A stretch of DNA of 64,000 nt from BACL11 sp945865535. GTDB taxonomy: Bacteria; Bacteroidota; Bacteroidia; Flavobacteriales; BACL11. Location of the stretch: NCBI GenBank assembly GCA_947502765.1, contig CANNBA010000009.1, positions 1 to 64,000 of the forward strand, read 5' to 3'. The notes beneath the pieces are model-generated. The model was not told where the DNA came from. It saw nothing but the letters and a program-made list of their open reading frames with translations, and did not search any database. The translations under genes and the position numbers were made by a program. Below, piece after piece: positions 8,691 to 16,217 of this stretch; the first letter of the stretch is position 1; every line of letters starts with the position of its first letter.

Positions 8691-9008
8691 TTATGCGCAT
8701 GTTTTAGAAACTAAGTATAATTTTTCAACTACCTCAAATCCATTATTTTTAAATAATTTAATAGTTGATTCTTTACAGTAGGATTCAATTTGCCAATCAC
8801 TAAAGTTATTTTTAACAAACTCTTCTCTTTTATGGAATAAAGCTTTGTAGACACCTTTACCTCTATCTTTAGGGTTAGTATAAGCATCAAAATATCTTAT
8901 AGTTTTATTTGTTCTGAGTTTAAGAGAACATTTCCCCATCACACCATCTTCATAAATTGCTAAGAAAATGATAGTTGATTTATCGACTTCTATAGTTTCT
9001 ATTTTCAT
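8691..9008 (-). CDS. Small GNAT-like acetyltransferase
   Basis: 105 residues. The segment NPKDRGKGVYKALFHKREEF fits the GNAT motif A acetyl-CoA loop (R-G-x-G-x-Y/A plus helix), and the end STIKLFKNNGFEVVEK matches the C-terminal motif B helix. The N-terminal half (IETIEVDKSTIIFLAIYEDG) supplies strands of a minimal GNAT fold. It is shorter than the usual 140-170 residues, so it may be a compact member or a decayed one. The substrate is unknown. No operon partner: the SSAT-like gene is 140 bases downstream. Confidence 0.6.
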   Translation of the reverse strand: MKIETIEVDKSTIIFLAIYEDGVMGKCSLKLRTNKTIRYFDAYTNPKDRGKGVYKALFHKREEFVKNNFSDWQIESYCKESTIKLFKNNGFEVVEKLYLVSKTCA

Positions 9009-9100
9009 AAATCAAAAATCATAAACAATTAAAAATTATAGATTACTAAAAACATAAATTTACATTAATTGTATGTTAAAATAGTCAACACAAATAATAC

Positions 9101-9126
9101 AAAACCCACTCAAATGAGTGGGTTTT
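9101..9126 (-). terminator. Rho-independent terminator of the CAT-anticodon tRNA
   Basis: AAAACCCACTCA (9101-9112) and TGAGTGGGTTTT (9115-9126) are perfect complements. On the minus strand the hairpin follows directly after the tRNA and ends in a T-run. Confidence 0.7.
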
Positions 9127-9130
9127 TTGG

Positions 9131-9204
9131 TGGGCCCAGTTGGGCTTGAACCAACGACCCCTTGATTATGAGTCAAGTGCTCTAACCAGCTGAGCTATGG
9201 GCCC
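9131..9204 (-). tRNA. tRNA with anticodon CAT, probably tRNA-Ile2 (lysidine type)
   Basis: Acceptor arms GGGCCCA and TGGGCCC pair fully (9204-9198 and 9138-9132), the T-arm has GGTTCAAGCCC, and anticodon stem CTTGA/TCAAG encloses loop CTCATAA. Discriminator is A (9131); the next bases read CCA on the minus strand. CAT can be Met or lysidine-modified Ile. Pairs C4-G69 and C5-G68 are the ones known to favour the lysidine synthase TilS over Met identity in E. coli, so Ile2 is preferred. No initiator features are present. Confidence 0.85.
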
Positions 9205-9262
9205 TCCTTAAAAAGGATGTGCAAAACTATCAAAATTGTTGTATAATGTGCAACTTTGCAAG

Positions 9263-9883
9263 ATGAAAAATGTCAAAGCTATTATTTTTGATTTAGGAGC
9301 TGTTATTCTTAATATAAACTACCAAAATACAATTGATGAGTTTAAAAAATTAGGTGTGAAAAACCCCAAATCTTTTTATTCTAAAAAAACACAAACCCAT
9401 CTATTCAATCAAATTGAAACTGGGAAAATATCTCAAAAGGAATTTCTTTTACAGCTTCAAAAAGAAACCTCTGATGCAAGTATCCAACAAGTTAAGAATG
9501 CCTGGAATGCTATGCTTCTAGATTTACCAGAAGAAAGAATCAAACTTTTAAAAAGTTTAAATCAAAATTATGCTATTTTTCTGCTGAGTAATACCAATGC
9601 CCTTCATATCTGTGAATTCAAAAAAAAATTAGGCAATAAGAAGTATACTGAATTTTATAATTTATTTGACAAAGTATACTATTCCCACAAAATAGGTTTT
9701 AGAAAACCACAAGCTGAAGCCTTTACAATCATACTCAACCAAAATAAATTAGTAGCACATGAAGTCTTATTTATTGATGATTCCCCTCAGCATATTGAAG
9801 TGGCAAAAAAATTAGGAATTAAAACCCATCACCTACAAGACAATGAGGATCTAACTAATTTATTTCCTGACATAGTTCTATAA
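9263..9883 (+). CDS. HAD-superfamily hydrolase, YihX-like
   Basis: About 206 residues from the ATG at 9263 (MKNVKAIIFDLGAVIL); the ORF extension to 9236 is unlikely. FDLGAV holds the nucleophilic Asp but Gly at the +2 position, as in the YihX group of HAD phosphatases. LLSNTN (motif II), KIGFRKPQAEAF (motif III Lys) and FIDDSPQHIEVAKKLG (motif IV) follow in order. The helical cap resembles alpha-D-glucose-1-phosphate phosphatase; the substrate is inferred only. Its last 27 codons lie inside a 103-bp repeat whose second copy is at 10721. Confidence 0.82.
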   Translation: MKNVKAIIFDLGAVILNINYQNTIDEFKKLGVKNPKSFYSKKTQTHLFNQIETGKISQKEFLLQLQKETSDASIQQVKNAWNAMLLDLPEERIKLLKSLNQNYAIFLLSNTNALHICEFKKKLGNKKYTEFYNLFDKVYYSHKIGFRKPQAEAFTIILNQNKLVAHEVLFIDDSPQHIEVAKKLGIKTHHLQDNEDLTNLFPDIVL

Positions 9884-9905
9884 GAACACCATTAGTATCT
9901 TTTGG
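9803..9905. repeat. Direct repeat copy A (tails of HAD and mce genes)
   Basis: Matches 10721-10823 at 97 of 103 positions in the same orientation (offset 918); mismatches are at 9804, 9808, 9841, 9858, 9885 and 9888. This copy carries the true end of the HAD gene plus an orphan end of a methylmalonyl-CoA epimerase gene on the minus strand. The two copies bracket the methyltransferase gene at 9921-10646. Confidence 0.92.
9855..9905 (-). pseudogene. Orphan 3' tail of a second mce copy
   Basis: The minus strand reads PKDTNGVLIELCQEIN and a stop, matching the last 16 residues of the intact epimerase at 10773-11174 except for the final residue. Upstream homology stops at 9905. Two of the nucleotide differences (9885, 9888) are synonymous third positions. 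Confidence 0.85.
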
Positions 9906-9920
9906 CTACCGTTAAAACGC

Positions 9921-10646
9921 TTATTTAATTTTTTCAAAAAAGTAATTTGGGTTCTGTATAATAAGCTTATAATGAGGATTTTTAGAAACCTCTTTAGCTA
10001 CTTTACAGGATCCCCAACCTAAATAATCAGCAGAATCGTCAAACAAAAGAAAACCCCCAATCTCTAATAGTTTATCTACATTTTCAAAATCGCGTTTTAC
10101 AAATGGATAGGTATGGTTCCCATCAATAAAAGCAAAACTTATTTTTTCGATAGGTTTTAGAATTGGTTCTCCAATCACACATTCAATTTGCTCTCTTTTT
10201 TTTACCTTATCAAAAAAATCATCTGATGTGGTGTGCACTGCTGTAGGCAAATCTTCTTTGGAGAAAAAATTCACATTTTTTTTATACGAATCGAGCACAA
10301 ACGACTGAATAGACTCCAACTCATAATTGGCTTCTTTTGCATACATGCTATTCTTAGAATCTTCAAAGCTCCAAGTATCTACAGATATCAACTTATTCAA
10401 TTTATTGTGTTTCCTTTTATAATGTGAAATAACGCATGTTGAAAGACCGCAATAAGCCCCTATTTCTAAAATTGGAGCATCAGATTTCAAGTGCTTTATA
10501 GCATAATCAAAACAATACAAATGCCCTTGATCTAACCAACCCGGTACACATGTTTTCACAATGTTTACAAAAGGGTCGTAAATATTTATTGGGCGATGGC
10601 GTAAAAAATAAAGTGCTTTAGCTATTAAATCGAATAGTTTATTCAT
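9921..10646 (-). CDS. Class I SAM methyltransferase, Methyltransf_24-like
   Basis: 241 residues. LEIGAYCGLSTCVISH is the SAM-binding motif I, VDTWSFED the acidic strand, and FAFIDGNHTYPFVKRDFENV with GGFLLFDDSADY the metal/substrate side typical of Methyltransf_24 and cephalosporin-hydroxylase-like enzymes that act on sugars or small hydroxyl substrates. The insert in the middle (about 110-165) is not recognised. The gene is sandwiched between 103-bp direct repeats made of the tails of its neighbours, so it was inserted between two convergent genes. Its base composition is not obviously different from the surroundings. Confidence 0.75.
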   Translation of the reverse strand: MNKLFDLIAKALYFLRHRPINIYDPFVNIVKTCVPGWLDQGHLYCFDYAIKHLKSDAPILEIGAYCGLSTCVISHYKRKHNKLNKLISVDTWSFEDSKNSMYAKEANYELESIQSFVLDSYKKNVNFFSKEDLPTAVHTTSDDFFDKVKKREQIECVIGEPILKPIEKISFAFIDGNHTYPFVKRDFENVDKLLEIGGFLLFDDSADYLGWGSCKVAKEVSKNPHYKLIIQNPNYFFEKIK

Positions 10647-10720
10647 GTAACTTCTAAATTAAGAAGGGCAAATTAACCCATTTAAATAATATTGAGCCCT
10701 ATTTTCTTGAATTTTCTGGT

Positions 10721-10801
10721 GAAAAGAAATTAGGAATTAAAACCCATCACCTACAAGAAAATGAGGATCTAACTACTTTATTTCCTGACATAGTTCTATA
10801 A
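10721..10801 (+). pseudogene. Orphan 3' tail of a second HAD-hydrolase copy
   Basis: Reads EKKLGIKTHHLQENEDLTTL and then FPDIVL and a stop, matching the end of the intact HAD protein except Ala/Glu, Asp/Glu and Asn/Thr. It overlaps the end of mce by 29 bases, showing the ancestral tail-to-tail layout of the two genes. Confidence 0.85.
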
Positions 10802-10823
10802 GTACTCCATTAGTATCTTTTGG
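10721..10823. repeat. Direct repeat copy B (tails of HAD and mce genes)
   Basis: Second copy of 9803-9905, with 6 mismatches. It contains the true 3' end of the methylmalonyl-CoA epimerase gene plus an orphan HAD tail. Homology stops at 10721 on one side and at 10823 on the other. Confidence 0.92.
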
Positions 10824-11174
10824 ATGTAAAAAACAAATTAGTTTATTATCGGCTCCATTTTTTGGAGCTTCATTCAAAAGACGGATTCCTTCTTTTTTCA
10901 ATCTTTTCATTTCTTTTTCAATATCATTTACAGCAAAAGAAATATGGTGCATCCCTTCTTTATTGTTACTTAAATATTTTGAAATTGGACTATCGTCATT
11001 AGTAGCTGCAACCAACTCTATTTTACTTTCTCCTATTTGAAAAAAAGAAGTGATAACTCCTTCTGAGCTTACTTTTTCTGATTTATAAGAATCTTTTCCG
11101 AAAATTTTAGCGAATAGCTTATTTGAGGCCTCAATATCTCCAACAGCAATTCCAATGTGTTCTATCTTTTGCAT
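10773..11174 (-). CDS. mce: Methylmalonyl-CoA epimerase
   Basis: 133 residues, the usual length, made of two vicinal-oxygen-chelate modules. IEHIGIAV (His6), GMHHISFAV (His76/77) and GVLIELCQ (Glu127) are the metal-ligand strands, and KIELVA gives the acidic residue of the first module. The enzyme interconverts (2R)- and (2S)-methylmalonyl-CoA in propionate/succinyl-CoA metabolism with methylmalonyl-CoA mutase. The 3' end lies in repeat copy B, and a separate copy of its tail lies at 9855-9905. Next upstream on the same strand, 27 bases away, is the PorP/SprF-like gene. Confidence 0.9.
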   Translation of the reverse strand: MQKIEHIGIAVGDIEASNKLFAKIFGKDSYKSEKVSSEGVITSFFQIGESKIELVAATNDDSPISKYLSNNKEGMHHISFAVNDIEKEMKRLKKEGIRLLNEAPKNGADNKLICFLHPKDTNGVLIELCQEIK

Positions 11175-11201
11175 GATTAATAGCTAAAGAAACCAATATC
11201 T

Positions 11202-12098
11202 CTATCGGTAACCATTGTTAATTCTAAAGCTAATTCCTAATTCATGAGTCCCATAAGTATACGGCATTATTTCACCTGCAAATGTATGGTCATAAGAATA
11301 AGAAATATTCATATTTTCAGTCCCAAAACCCATAGATAAAATAGCAGTTCCATTTGTTCTGTAAGTCAACCCACCCCAAGTATTTTCTAAATACAGTACT
11401 CTTGTAGTTAGATCAGTCATACTGCTTTGAAAATGCATTTTTCTTATTAAAAATGAAGGCTCTAGTTGCCAATCATTATTAATAATATTAAATCTATAGG
11501 CACCCATTCCGTAATAAATTCTTAACTCTGAATTTGGATATGGCGAGCCAGAAACAGCGGTATTAAAAGACGATTCCAACATATTTGACACAGAAAATCC
11601 AGTATAAAAATTGCTTCCGTATAAATACACTCCTGAGGAGGCATCTCCCAAAACTTTTTCGTAGGAGCTAGTTGAGAAAGCCGGATCAAAACCAGGTGGT
11701 AAATCCTCTTCATTAAAATCTAAATTATGATACATCACTTTTGCCCCTAAACCAAATGATAAATTAACTTTATCATAGTTTAATGGAATATGATAGGCGT
11801 AATTTAAATGCAGGTTTGCTTGGGTAGTTGGGTACGCTTTATCAAACATTAAATAACCTCCCATAGCTGAGCGATCATTTAAAGCTCCATGATAACTTAT
11901 ATTTGATGTTAAAGGAGCTCCTTCAAAACCCAACCATTGTTGCCTAGTTTGAATAGTTAAAGGATTGTATGTCTTAGTTCCAGAAACAGCAGGATTAATT
12001 ACCATATCATTTACATAATACTGAGTAAATAATAGTTCTTGTTGAGCAAAAGTACTTATTGATAAAACCATACTGATTATAAAAAATAGCTGCTTCAT
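11202..12098 (-). CDS. PorP/SprF-family type IX secretion outer-membrane protein
   Basis: 298 residues with signal peptide MKQLFFIISMVLSISTFAQ followed by the diagnostic start QELLFTQYYVNDMVINPAVSGT (quoted in part: FTQYYVNDMVINPAVSG). The rest is an amphipathic beta barrel ending in a hydrophobic strand (GISFRINNGYR). PorP/SprF proteins are paired with specific large gliding-motility-associated proteins and help their type IX secretion or surface anchoring. Its start overlaps by one base the stop of the upstream gene, which encodes exactly such a secreted partner. Confidence 0.92.
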   Translation of the reverse strand: MKQLFFIISMVLSISTFAQQELLFTQYYVNDMVINPAVSGTKTYNPLTIQTRQQWLGFEGAPLTSNISYHGALNDRSAMGGYLMFDKAYPTTQANLHLNYAYHIPLNYDKVNLSFGLGAKVMYHNLDFNEEDLPPGFDPAFSTSSYEKVLGDASSGVYLYGSNFYTGFSVSNMLESSFNTAVSGSPYPNSELRIYYGMGAYRFNIINNDWQLEPSFLIRKMHFQSSMTDLTTRVLYLENTWGGLTYRTNGTAILSMGFGTENMNISYSYDHTFAGEIMPYTYGTHELGISFRINNGYR

Positions 12099-13180
12099 TA
12101 CCTTACTATTGTTAACGTCCCTTTAAAAACATCATCCCCATTTTCTAAATCAATCACATAATAATAGGTTGATGATGGTAAGGGCTGACCATTTATATCA
12201 TTACCTCCAAAAGCAACCTCTTCTGAATTTATATAATTTCTTCTTCTAAAAACTTGTCTTCCGTTTCTATCATATACCGATACAACAGCCTCCGGATAGA
12301 CATGGATATTTTCAATCTCCCAAAACTCATGAGTAGCATCATCATTAGGAGAAAACGCCTTGTATATTGTTAAACAAATATTTGGATTAGATTTTACTTC
12401 TATACTGTCTTTTATAATACAACCCATATCGTCAATAATTTCTACTGCATAAACGCCAGGGAACAATCCGCTTATTGAAGAAAAAGAATCAATTACTAAA
12501 ATATCATCTTCTTGAGAAAATAACGCTCCTCCAATTTCCCAATAAAATACAAAAGGAGGCGTTCCTTCCTGAACAAAAACTCTTGCCTCTCCACTATTAT
12601 CATCTTTACAAATTACTGCTACTGATGACATAAAAGGATTCATTGGATTAACCACCGGTATCCATAAATGTAGAGTGTCTGTACAAAAATTTGCGTCAGT
12701 TATAGTTAGTACATATGGAATTGAAGCTATTGATGGAAAATTAATTGCATTAGGGCCAATAGCTCCATTGCTCCAAATACTAGAATATGGAGGCGTGCCT
12801 CCCCACAAAGTAGTTGCAACATCTACTGAATCTTGATTGTTACACCTTCCTGTTAAATTAAATTCCCCTGAAATCTTATTTGATTGTACAATATCAATAG
12901 AATCAAGAAGCGCACATGCTTGGACGCTATTTGTAATAGTTAAATAGTAAGTCCCAGAATATAAACTACTAAGAGCAGTAGAAGAGGAAGTAAACCCATT
13001 TGGGCCTATCCAACTTGGTAAAGAATTAGAATTCGCAATTGTAATATCAATAGATCCATTATTAGAGCCATAACAATTATTATGAGTATAATTATCTAAT
13101 GTATACTCACATTGGCCAGATACTAAAATACTGCTAAATACGAAAAGTAAAACAATTATTAATTTTCTATTTCTCATCAT
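12098..13180 (-). CDS. T9SS type B substrate, gliding-motility-associated C-terminal domain
   Basis: 360 residues. The N-terminus MMRNRKLIIVLLFVFSSIL is a signal peptide ending at SGQC. The middle carries SprB-like repeats (NCYGSNNGSIDITI..GTYYLTITNS; DNSGEARVFV..GVYAVEIIDDMGC). The C-terminus begins YKAFSPNDDATHEFWEIENI, then YDRNGRQVF and PLPSSTYYYVIDL: the TIGR04131 gliding-motility C-terminal sorting domain (type B). It should be exported by the type IX system and held on the cell surface with its PorP/SprF partner, whose gene follows. It is much smaller than SprB. Confidence 0.92.
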   Translation of the reverse strand: MMRNRKLIIVLLFVFSSILVSGQCEYTLDNYTHNNCYGSNNGSIDITIANSNSLPSWIGPNGFTSSSTALSSLYSGTYYLTITNSVQACALLDSIDIVQSNKISGEFNLTGRCNNQDSVDVATTLWGGTPPYSSIWSNGAIGPNAINFPSIASIPYVLTITDANFCTDTLHLWIPVVNPMNPFMSSVAVICKDDNSGEARVFVQEGTPPFVFYWEIGGALFSQEDDILVIDSFSSISGLFPGVYAVEIIDDMGCIIKDSIEVKSNPNICLTIYKAFSPNDDATHEFWEIENIHVYPEAVVSVYDRNGRQVFRRRNYINSEEVAFGGNDINGQPLPSSTYYYVIDLENGDDVFKGTLTIVR

Positions 13181-13195
13181 CTTTTAAAAGAGGGA

Positions 13196-13203
13196 CAAAT
13201 ATA
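13196..13203 (-). promoter_or_regulatory. -7 element of the T9SS substrate / porP operon
   Basis: The minus strand reads TATATTTG, matching TAnnTTTG, 16 bases before the start codon at 13180. It overlaps the terminator of the upstream tRNA-Cys. Confidence 0.5.
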
Positions 13204-13204
13204 T

Positions 13205-13239
13205 AAAAAAAAGCTTGCTATTGCTAACAAGCTTTTTTT
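13205..13239 (-). terminator. Terminator of tRNA-Cys
   Basis: AAAAAAGCTTG and CAAGCTTTTTT form a strong stem around CTATTGCTAA; on the minus strand it follows the tRNA directly. Confidence 0.65.
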
Positions 13240-13240
13240 G

Positions 13241-13311
13241 AGGTATCGAGCGGATTCGAACCGCTGTAGCAGCTTTTGCAGAGCTGAGCCTAGCCACTCG
13301 GCCACGATACC
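13241..13311 (-). tRNA. tRNA-Cys (anticodon GCA)
   Basis: Acceptor arms GGTATCG (13311-13305) and CGATACC (13248-13242) pair fully, discriminator is U (13241) as expected for Cys, the T-arm has GGTTCGAATCC, and stem CAGCT/AGCTG encloses loop CTGCAAA. CCA not encoded. Confidence 0.94.
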
Positions 13312-13365
13312 TTTAAGGTATGCAAATTTAAGCTATTTTACTATAAGAGAAAATTAAATATTAAA

Positions 13366-13929
13366 TTATTTTCCATTCCAATCTGACATGGCACGATCAA
13401 TACCATAAGAAGTAAAATCTTGCGCCATTTTAACTGCTATTTCAATTCTTTCATTCATAGTCTTATAATCTTCATCCGTAAAACTACTTAATACATAATC
13501 TGCTTGGCGACCTCTAGGGAAATCATTTCCAACCCCAAAGCGCAACCTAGGATAAGCACTATTACCTAAAACTTCTTGAATATCATTTAATCCATTATGC
13601 CCTCCATCAGAACCTTTTTTACGCAAACGCAAAACCCCAAATGGCAAAGAAATATCATCAGTGATAACTAGCAGATTTTCTTGATTTATCTTAGCTTGCT
13701 GCATCCAATAATGCACAGCTTTACCGCTTAAATTCATAAACGTACTAGGCTTTACTAAAAGAAGCTTACGCCCTTTAAACATAATTTCACAAATAGCAGC
13801 ATGCCTATCAGTAGAAAAAGAAATGTTGGATAAACTCGCGAGCTTATCCAACACTTTAAATCCTATATTATGCCTTGTATTTTCGTAATCAGCACCAGGG
13901 TTTCCTAATCCTATGATTAAGTACTTCAT
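13366..13929 (-). CDS. pth: Peptidyl-tRNA hydrolase
   Basis: 187 residues, full length. It opens MKYLIIGLGNPGADYENTRHNIGF, with Asn and the catalytic His of the NTRHNIG motif; KPSTFMNLSGKAV and DDISLPFGVLRLRKKGSDGG (cut at GGHNGL) follow, with the catalytic Asp and the GGHNGL turn. It recycles peptidyl-tRNA released from stalled ribosomes. It sits three bases after rplY, which follows prs on the same strand, the order commonly seen in bacteria. Confidence 0.96.
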   Translation of the reverse strand: MKYLIIGLGNPGADYENTRHNIGFKVLDKLASLSNISFSTDRHAAICEIMFKGRKLLLVKPSTFMNLSGKAVHYWMQQAKINQENLLVITDDISLPFGVLRLRKKGSDGGHNGLNDIQEVLGNSAYPRLRFGVGNDFPRGRQADYVLSSFTDEDYKTMNERIEIAVKMAQDFTSYGIDRAMSDWNGK

Positions 13930-13932
13930 AAT

Positions 13933-14553
13933 TTACTCCGCAGCAGGAGCATCATTAGCAGGAGCATCAGCAACTTCTGTTTTAGCTACTTCTTCCTCTT
14001 CTAAAATAGCTGCACGAGCAGTTTTAACTGCAACTACAACAGAATTTGGTGGAGCTAAAAACTCAACCCCCTTAACTGCAATATCTTTAATGCTAATAAA
14101 CATACCTATAGATAAATGGTCAATATTTATAGTAATTGCTTCAGGTAAATTAGCTACTAACCCTTTAGAAACAATTTTTGGTATTCTAAACATTAAATTA
14201 CCTCCATTTTTAACTCCAATAGCTACTCCATCTAAAACAACTGGAAGAGATACTGTAATTGGTTTTCCATCAAATACTTCTAAGAAATCAATATGTAAGA
14301 TTTTATCGGTTACTGGATGAAATTGAATATCTTGCATAATAGCTTTGGTTTTAGAGCCATTAATGTTTAATTCAACTACAAAAGTATTTGGAGTATACAC
14401 GAGTTTTCTAAAGTCATTTTCATGAGCGTAGAAAGTCACTTGCTTTTCTCCCCCGTAAAGTACACACGGTACATTACCCTGATTTCTTAACGCACGAGTG
14501 CTGGTTTTTCCAACATTCTGTCTTTCTTTTACGCTAATTGCTAGTGTTTTCAT
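13933..14553 (-). CDS. rplY: 50S ribosomal protein L25 / general stress protein Ctc
   Basis: 206 residues, the long (Ctc-type) form. The N-terminal 90 residues (ISVKERQNVGKTSTRALRNQ, VPCVLYGG, FHPVTDKILHIDF) are the 5S-rRNA-binding L25 domain; the second half (PVVLDGVAIGVKNGGNLM, ...EAITINIDHLSIGM) is the TL5/Ctc beta domain. The last 30 residues form an acidic Glu/Ala/Asp tail. It is flanked by prs and pth in the same direction with 27 and 3 bases between genes. Confidence 0.95.
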   Translation of the reverse strand: MKTLAISVKERQNVGKTSTRALRNQGNVPCVLYGGEKQVTFYAHENDFRKLVYTPNTFVVELNINGSKTKAIMQDIQFHPVTDKILHIDFLEVFDGKPITVSLPVVLDGVAIGVKNGGNLMFRIPKIVSKGLVANLPEAITINIDHLSIGMFISIKDIAVKGVEFLAPPNSVVVAVKTARAAILEEEEVAKTEVADAPANDAPAAE

Positions 14554-14580
14554 TATTTATTTAAATTTAGTTAATAATCT

Positions 14581-15519
14581 TTATTTATTGCTTCTCCAAG
14601 TTGAACTAATGGATTCATTAGAAACAACAGCCTTAATAGTCTTTGCAAGTAAAGGAGCAACAGAAATTTCTCTTACTTTTGAGCTATTATGAGTTTTAGG
14701 AATAGTATCTGTAATTACTAATTCCGTAATCTTTGATTTATCTAAGCGGCTATAAGCATCTCCTGATAAAACCCCATGAGTACAATATCCTCTTACGCTA
14801 GTTGCTCCGCTTTCAATCATTAAATCGGCAGCTTTAGCAAGAGTTCCTGCAGTATCTACCATATCATCAATGATAACTACATCTTTTCCGCTTACATCTC
14901 CAAGTACTTTGATCTCGCCAATTTCATTAGCTTTTGATCTTTCTTTATAACAAATTACAACTCCCGAATTTAATAATTTAGCATAAACATATGCCCTTTT
15001 ACTTCCTCCCATATCAGGAGATGCAATTATTAAATTAGCCAGATTTAAGTTTTGAATATCCTCTACAAAAAGTTCAGATGCATATAAATGATCAACAGGT
15101 ACCTCAAAAAATCCTTGAATTTGATCGGAATGTAGGTCAATTGTCATGATACGATCAACCCCAGATGCTGAAAGTAAATTTGCAACTAATTTAGCTGCTA
15201 TAGGCACTCTTGGTTTTCCTTTTTTATCTTGCCTAGCATATCCGAAATAAGGCATTACTGCAGTAATATTAGCGGCAGAAGCTCTTTTTGCGGCATCAAT
15301 CATAAGCAATAATTCAAATAAATTATCTGATGGAGGCGTAGTGGATTGAATTAAAAACACAACAGCGCCCCTAACTGTTTCATCAAAAGAAGGCTCGAAC
15401 TCACCATCAGAAAATATTACCATTGATGAGCTATTTAACTCATAACCAAACGCATTAGCAATTTTAGCTGCTAGATGCTTAGTATTGTTTCCTGCAAAAA
15501 ACTTAACTGGTCTATTCAT
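14581..15519 (-). CDS. prs: Ribose-phosphate pyrophosphokinase
   Basis: About 312 residues from the ATG at 15519 (MNRPVKFFAGNNTKHLA). The longer ORF to 15549 would begin inside a TATATTTG promoter element, so it is rejected. FDETVRGAVVFLIQS, YFGYARQDKKGKPRVPIAAK (ATP loop), DLHSDQIQGFF and the PRPP motif VVIIDDMVDTAGTLAKAA are all present. It makes PRPP from ribose-5-phosphate and ATP for nucleotide, His and Trp synthesis. First gene of the prs-rplY-pth run. Confidence 0.96.
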   Translation of the reverse strand: MNRPVKFFAGNNTKHLAAKIANAFGYELNSSSMVIFSDGEFEPSFDETVRGAVVFLIQSTTPPSDNLFELLLMIDAAKRASAANITAVMPYFGYARQDKKGKPRVPIAAKLVANLLSASGVDRIMTIDLHSDQIQGFFEVPVDHLYASELFVEDIQNLNLANLIIASPDMGGSKRAYVYAKLLNSGVVICYKERSKANEIGEIKVLGDVSGKDVVIIDDMVDTAGTLAKAADLMIESGATSVRGYCTHGVLSGDAYSRLDKSKITELVITDTIPKTHNSSKVREISVAPLLAKTIKAVVSNESISSTWRSNK

Positions 15520-15546
15520 AATTATTCCTTCTTTTAAAAAGGGCTG

Positions 15547-15554
15547 CAAATATA
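15547..15554 (-). promoter_or_regulatory. -7 element of the prs operon promoter
   Basis: The minus strand reads TATATTTG, an exact TAnnTTTG match, placing the transcription start near 15541 and confirming the prs start at 15519. Confidence 0.55.
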
Positions 15555-15624
15555 CACTTTAGCACATAAAAACACTAAAGAATTTATTTTTTAGTTAAAT
15601 GAAGTCAGAATTGGGGCAAACTGC

Positions 15625-15632
15625 TATTTTTG
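15625..15632 (+). promoter_or_regulatory. -7 element of the tRNA-Leu promoter
   Basis: TATTTTTG matches TAnnTTTG and ends 10 bases before the tRNA-Leu 5' end at 15643. A matching -33 TTTG at the usual spacing is not clear. Confidence 0.5.
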
Positions 15633-15642
15633 CAATCCACTT

Positions 15643-15724
15643 GCCCAGGTGGCGGAATTGGTAGACGCGTTGGTCTCAAACACCAATGGTGCAAACCGTG
15701 CCGGTTCGATTCCGGCTCTGGGTA
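15643..15724 (+). tRNA. tRNA-Leu (anticodon CAA)
   Basis: 82 bases with the long variable arm of a class II tRNA. Acceptor arms GCCCAGG and TCTGGGT (15643-15649, 15717-15723) pair with wobble ends, discriminator A. Stem TTGGT/ACCAA encloses loop CTCAAAC, giving CAA; T-arm GGTTCGATTCC. An ORF that appears to run through it is an artefact. Confidence 0.94.
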
Positions 15725-15725
15725 C

Positions 15726-15756
15726 AAAAAAGCCTTCAAGAAATTGAAGGTTTTTT
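15726..15756 (+). terminator. Terminator of tRNA-Leu
   Basis: CCTTCAA and TTGAAGG (with flanking A and T runs) pair around GAAA, followed by TTTTTT. It ends the tRNA transcript 30 bases before the dCMP deaminase start. Confidence 0.75.
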
Positions 15757-15785
15757 GTATCTTGCGGACCTTTAGAAAATTCGAA

Positions 15786-16217
15786 ATGACCATTGTAAAA
15801 CAAGAAAAATATGATAGAGCATATCTGAGAATGGCACTAGAATGGGCTCAATTATCTCACTGCAAACGCAAAAAAGTTGGCGCACTTATAGTAAAAAATA
15901 AGATGATCATCTCAGATGGATACAATGGCACTCCATCAGGATTTGAAAACTGCTGTGAAGATGAAAATGGAGAAACAAAATGGTATGTGTTACATGCTGA
16001 AGCAAATGCCATACTCAAAACTGCTAGCTCATCTCATAATTGTAGTGGAGGGACGCTATACTTAACCATCTCACCCTGTAAGGATTGCAGTAAACTAGTC
16101 CATCAAGCAGGAATTAAGCGCCTTGTTTACCTCAACAAATATTCTGATACCTCAGGAGTTGATTTTTTGAAACAAGCAGGAGTAGAAGTAGTAGAATTTG
16201 ATAAAAATAAGTTGTAA
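15786..16217 (+). CDS. dCMP deaminase family protein
   Basis: 143 residues from the ATG at 15786 (MTIVKQEKYDRAYLRMALEW); the open frame to 15630 crosses tRNA-Leu and its terminator and is rejected. HAEANAI gives the zinc His and proton-shuttling Glu, and SPCKDC the two zinc cysteines. The N-terminal KVGALIVKNKMIISDGYNGTP (quoted in part: GALIVKNKMIISDGYNGTP) and the inserted CCEDENGET zinc-loop fit deoxycytidylate deaminases (dCMP to dUMP for dTTP synthesis). The S41 protease gene starts immediately after its stop codon. Confidence 0.9.
   Translation: MTIVKQEKYDRAYLRMALEWAQLSHCKRKKVGALIVKNKMIISDGYNGTPSGFENCCEDENGETKWYVLHAEANAILKTASSSHNCSGGTLYLTISPCKDCSKLVHQAGIKRLVYLNKYSDTSGVDFLKQAGVEVVEFDKNKL

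Noticed and set aside
9906..10720. Insertion sequence or integron cassette carrying the methyltransferase
   Set aside because: No transposase, integrase, terminal inverted repeats or attC-like site; the flanks are duplicated gene tails instead.
15630..15785. Open frame extending dCMP deaminase upstream
   Set aside because: It runs through tRNA-Leu and its terminator; the ATG at 15786 begins the conserved protein.
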